Source: an uncultured Ancrocorticia sp. (GTDB lineage: Bacteria > Actinomycetota > Actinomycetes > Actinomycetales > Actinomycetaceae). From it: a stretch of 7,542 bases of DNA. A program made the position numbers and the translations under genes. The stretch spans positions 1-7,542 of the forward strand of contig CAJPTB010000080.1 of the NCBI GenBank assembly GCA_905373325.1, given 5' to 3'. The notes beneath the pieces are model-generated. The model had not been told where the DNA came from. It saw only the letters and a program-made list of their open reading frames with translations, and did no database searches. Shown here piece after piece: positions 5,689 through 7,542 of this stretch. Numbering within the stretch: the stretch's first letter is position 1; each line of letters opens with the position of its first letter.

Positions 5689-6974
5689 GGGCCGCCCTGT
5701 CGCCAGCGCCGAAAGCCCCTGCGCCGCCTGCCATGAAACCCGTTGCGGCTGGCGCGTTCGGCCTGGCTTTCGGGCCATTGCGCCTTCGAACCCCCGTCAT
5801 GCTGGCGCCCATGGCCGGCGTGACCAACCCGCCCTTCCGTCGACTGTGCAGAGAACAGGCCGAGGAGGGCCTCGCCCTGGCCGGGGCCGATCCCGCGCCG
5901 CGGGGGCTTCCGGGAACCGACGCGCCAGGCGGCTTATGGGTGTGCGAGATGATCACCTCGAGGGCTCTCGTCGAGCGCAACTCCGAGGCGATGAACATGA
6001 TCAAGCCCGATCCCGGGGATCCGGTCCGCTCGATCCAGCTCTACGGCGTCGAGCCGAAAACCTCCGCCGCCGCCGTGGCAATGCTGGTCGGCGAGAACAG
6101 GGCCGACCACATCGACCTCAATTTTGGCTGCCCCGCGCCGAAGGTGACCCGCAAGGGCGGGGGATCGGCGCTTCCGTGGAAGCTTGACCTCTTCCGCGAG
6201 ATCGTTTCGGCCGCCGTCGAGGCCGCCCGGCGCGCAAGCGCGGGCCGCGACGTCGAAGTGCCCGTGACGGCGAAGATCCGAGTGGGAATCGACGACGGCC
6301 ACACCACTTTCCTCGACGCCGCGAAAATCGCCGAGGATGCGGGAATCGCAGGCCTCACGCTGCATGCGCGCACGACGGCCCAGCATTATTCGGGCAGCGC
6401 CGATTGGGGGCGCATCGCCGAGCTGGCGGAGGCCACAAGCCTGCCGGTGCTGGGAAACGGAGACGTTTTCGAGGTTGAGGACGCGGTGCGCCTCATGGCC
6501 GAAACGGGGTGTGCCGGCGTGGCCGTCGGGCGAGGATGCCAGGGCAGGCCGTGGCTGTTTCGCGAGCTCGCAGCGCGCCTGCACGGGTGCGGAGAGGTTG
6601 CCCGGCCGGGGCTGAGCGACGTCGTCGCCATGATCGAAAGGCACGGCCAGCTTTCCTACGAGCACTTCAACGGGGACGAACACCGGGCCATGAGGGAGCT
6701 GCGCAAGCACATCGGCTGGTACCTGCGCGGATTCGCGGTGGGAGGCGAGAGCCGCAGGGAGCTTGCGCTCGTGTCGACCCGCGAGGAACTCCACGACCGC
6801 CTGGCGCGGCTTGACCTTGACCAGCCCTACCCGGAGGCGGCCGAAGGCCCGCGCGGGCGGGCCGGCGGGCCGAAGCGCCCGCACGTTCCCGACGGGTGGC
6901 TCGATTCGCGCGAGCTGAGCCCGGCGGACCGGGCAAGAATCGCACGGGCGGAAATCAACGTCTCGGGAGGTTGA
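5676..6974 (+). CDS. dusB: tRNA-dihydrouridine synthase, DusB-like
   Basis: FMN- and NADPH-dependent enzyme that reduces specific uridines of tRNA to dihydrouridine; 432 residues. The TIM barrel starts at PVMLAPMAGVTNPPFRRLC (40-58). EMITSRALVERN (91-102), IQLYG (120-124) and DLNFGCPAPKVTRKGGGSAL (147-166), with catalytic acid C152, are classic Dus motifs. FMN-phosphate loops are GNGDVFE and GVAVGRGCQGRPWLF, and a helical tRNA-binding domain follows. Oddities are an Ala/Pro-rich N-terminal extension (1-25), an insertion of about 20 residues between the first strand region and EMITSRAL (about 63-86), and a basic C-terminal extension ending in GG; the last is common in actinobacteria. L87 uses TTA, rare in such GC-rich DNA. 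It overlaps yibE/F by 13 bp and is followed directly by dgt. DusB is the best paralogue guess; Dus family is certain. Confidence 0.95.
   Translation: MAAMRAALSPAPKAPAPPAMKPVAAGAFGLAFGPLRLRTPVMLAPMAGVTNPPFRRLCREQAEEGLALAGADPAPRGLPGTDAPGGLWVCEMITSRALVERNSEAMNMIKPDPGDPVRSIQLYGVEPKTSAAAVAMLVGENRADHIDLNFGCPAPKVTRKGGGSALPWKLDLFREIVSAAVEAARRASAGRDVEVPVTAKIRVGIDDGHTTFLDAAKIAEDAGIAGLTLHARTTAQHYSGSADWGRIAELAEATSLPVLGNGDVFEVEDAVRLMAETGCAGVAVGRGCQGRPWLFRELAARLHGCGEVARPGLSDVVAMIERHGQLSYEHFNGDEHRAMRELRKHIGWYLRGFAVGGESRRELALVSTREELHDRLARLDLDQPYPEAAEGPRGRAGGPKRPHVPDGWLDSRELSPADRARIARAEINVSGG
6965..6970 (+). promoter_or_regulatory. Ribosome binding site of the dGTPase gene
   Basis: GGGAGG lies within the last codons of the dus gene, four bases before the ATG at 6975, which directly follows the dus stop (TGA then ATG). 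Confidence 0.7.
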
Positions 6975-7542
6975 ATGAACGCGCGCGAACGTTGGATCGA
7001 CGAACCGGCGAAAAAGTCGAGCCGCACCGAATTCGAACGCGACCGCGGAAGGGTGCTCCATTCCTCCGCGCTCAGGCGGCTCGGCGCAAAAACCCAGGTG
7101 CTCGGGCCCGAATCGGACGATTTTATCCGCACGCGCCTGACCCATTCCCTCGAGGTCGCCCAGATCGGGCGCTCCCTCGCGATCAACCTCGGCGCCGACC
7201 CGGACATCGTCGAAACCGCCTGCCTCTCCCATGACCTCGGCCATCCGCCTTACGGGCACAACGGCGAGCGGGCCCTCGCCGACGTCGCCGCATCGATCGG
7301 TGGATTTGAGGGAAACGCCCAGACCTTCAGGATTCTCACGCGACTGGAGCCGAAGATGATCGCGCCCAGCGGGCGGCACGTCGGACTCAATCTCACTCGG
7401 GGCACGCTCGACGCCGTCGTCAAATACCCGTGGGGCGCGGGCGAGGGCCCCCTTCGCGAGGACGGATCGCCCACGCCGAAGTTCAATTTTTACTCCGACG
7501 ACGCCGATGTTTTCGCCTGGGTGCGCGACGGCGCCGGCGAAG
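6975..7542 (+). CDS. dgt: Deoxyguanosinetriphosphate triphosphohydrolase (dGTPase), partial at the right edge
   Basis: HD-superfamily hydrolase that cleaves dNTPs, classically dGTP, to deoxynucleoside plus triphosphate; cytoplasmic. The 189 complete codons visible cover the N-terminal half of a protein usually about 400-430 residues long. Diagnostic motifs are [13 protein letters not shown] (30-42), [18 protein letters not shown] (50-67) with metal ligand H57, [14 protein letters not shown] (85-98) with the HD pair H86-D87, and [13 protein letters not shown] (109-121). It starts immediately after the dus stop and is therefore co-transcribed. In many actinobacteria the next gene is dnaG, which would lie beyond the window. 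Whether it prefers dGTP or acts as a broader dNTPase cannot be read from this part. Reading frame is intact to the edge. Confidence 0.95.
   Translation, partial: MNARERWIDEPAKKSSRTEFERDRGRVLHSSALRRLGAKTQVLGPESDDFIRTRLTHSLEVAQIGRSLAINLGADPDIVETACLSHDLGHPPYGHNGERALADVAASIGGFEGNAQTFRILTRLEPKMIAPSGRHVGLNLTRGTLDAVVKYPWGAGEGPLREDGSPTPKFNFYSDDADVFAWVRDGAGE

Noticed and set aside
5934..7379. 481-codon open frame antisense to dus and dgt
   Set aside because: It crosses two well-supported genes on the other strand and shows no motifs.

Overview
The window is GC-rich DNA (GC-ending codons, GTG starts, long spurious antisense frames) from an actinobacterium. I infer an Actinomycetales-type lineage from gene content and order; the species cannot be told from the sequence alone. 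It holds seven protein genes in two divergent blocks and no RNA genes, insertion sequences, phage genes or CRISPR.

Left block, minus strand (1-2576): a high-affinity zinc (possibly zinc/manganese) ABC importer read right to left. The order is lipoprotein metal-binding protein (znuA-like), a 174-bp repeat-rich gap, ATPase (znuC-like) with a histidine-rich tail, then permease (znuB-like), which overlaps the ATPase stop by 4 bp and runs off the left edge. In front of the binding protein is a strong sigma-70-type promoter (TTGACA, 18 bp, GATAAT). Its -10 is embedded in a Zur-box-like imperfect 7-1-7 palindrome, and a perfect 7-1-7 palindrome starts at the likely initiation codon. The geometry suggests a leaderless, zinc-repressed mRNA. 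Three tandem 22-bp repeats lie just upstream of the -35.

Right block, plus strand (2900-7542): glycyl-tRNA synthetase, a YibE/F multi-pass membrane protein, a DusB-like tRNA-dihydrouridine synthase, and the first 189 codons of an HD-domain dGTPase. Each junction is overlapping or abutting (7-bp overlap, 13-bp overlap, then TGA followed directly by ATG), so these four genes very probably form one operon. It mixes translation (GlyRS, tRNA modification), nucleotide metabolism (dGTPase) and an uncharacterised membrane protein with a His-rich N-terminus.

A zinc importer next to glyS is a recurrent actinobacterial arrangement (from memory, Streptomyces coelicolor has glyS, the znu operon and zur side by side), so zur may lie just beyond the left edge. 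All genes belong to known families. The parts worth a second look are the operator/promoter architecture of the zinc operon, the clusters of short tandem repeats in its non-coding segments, and the histidine-rich extensions on several proteins, including YibE/F. I see no convincing novel multi-gene system.
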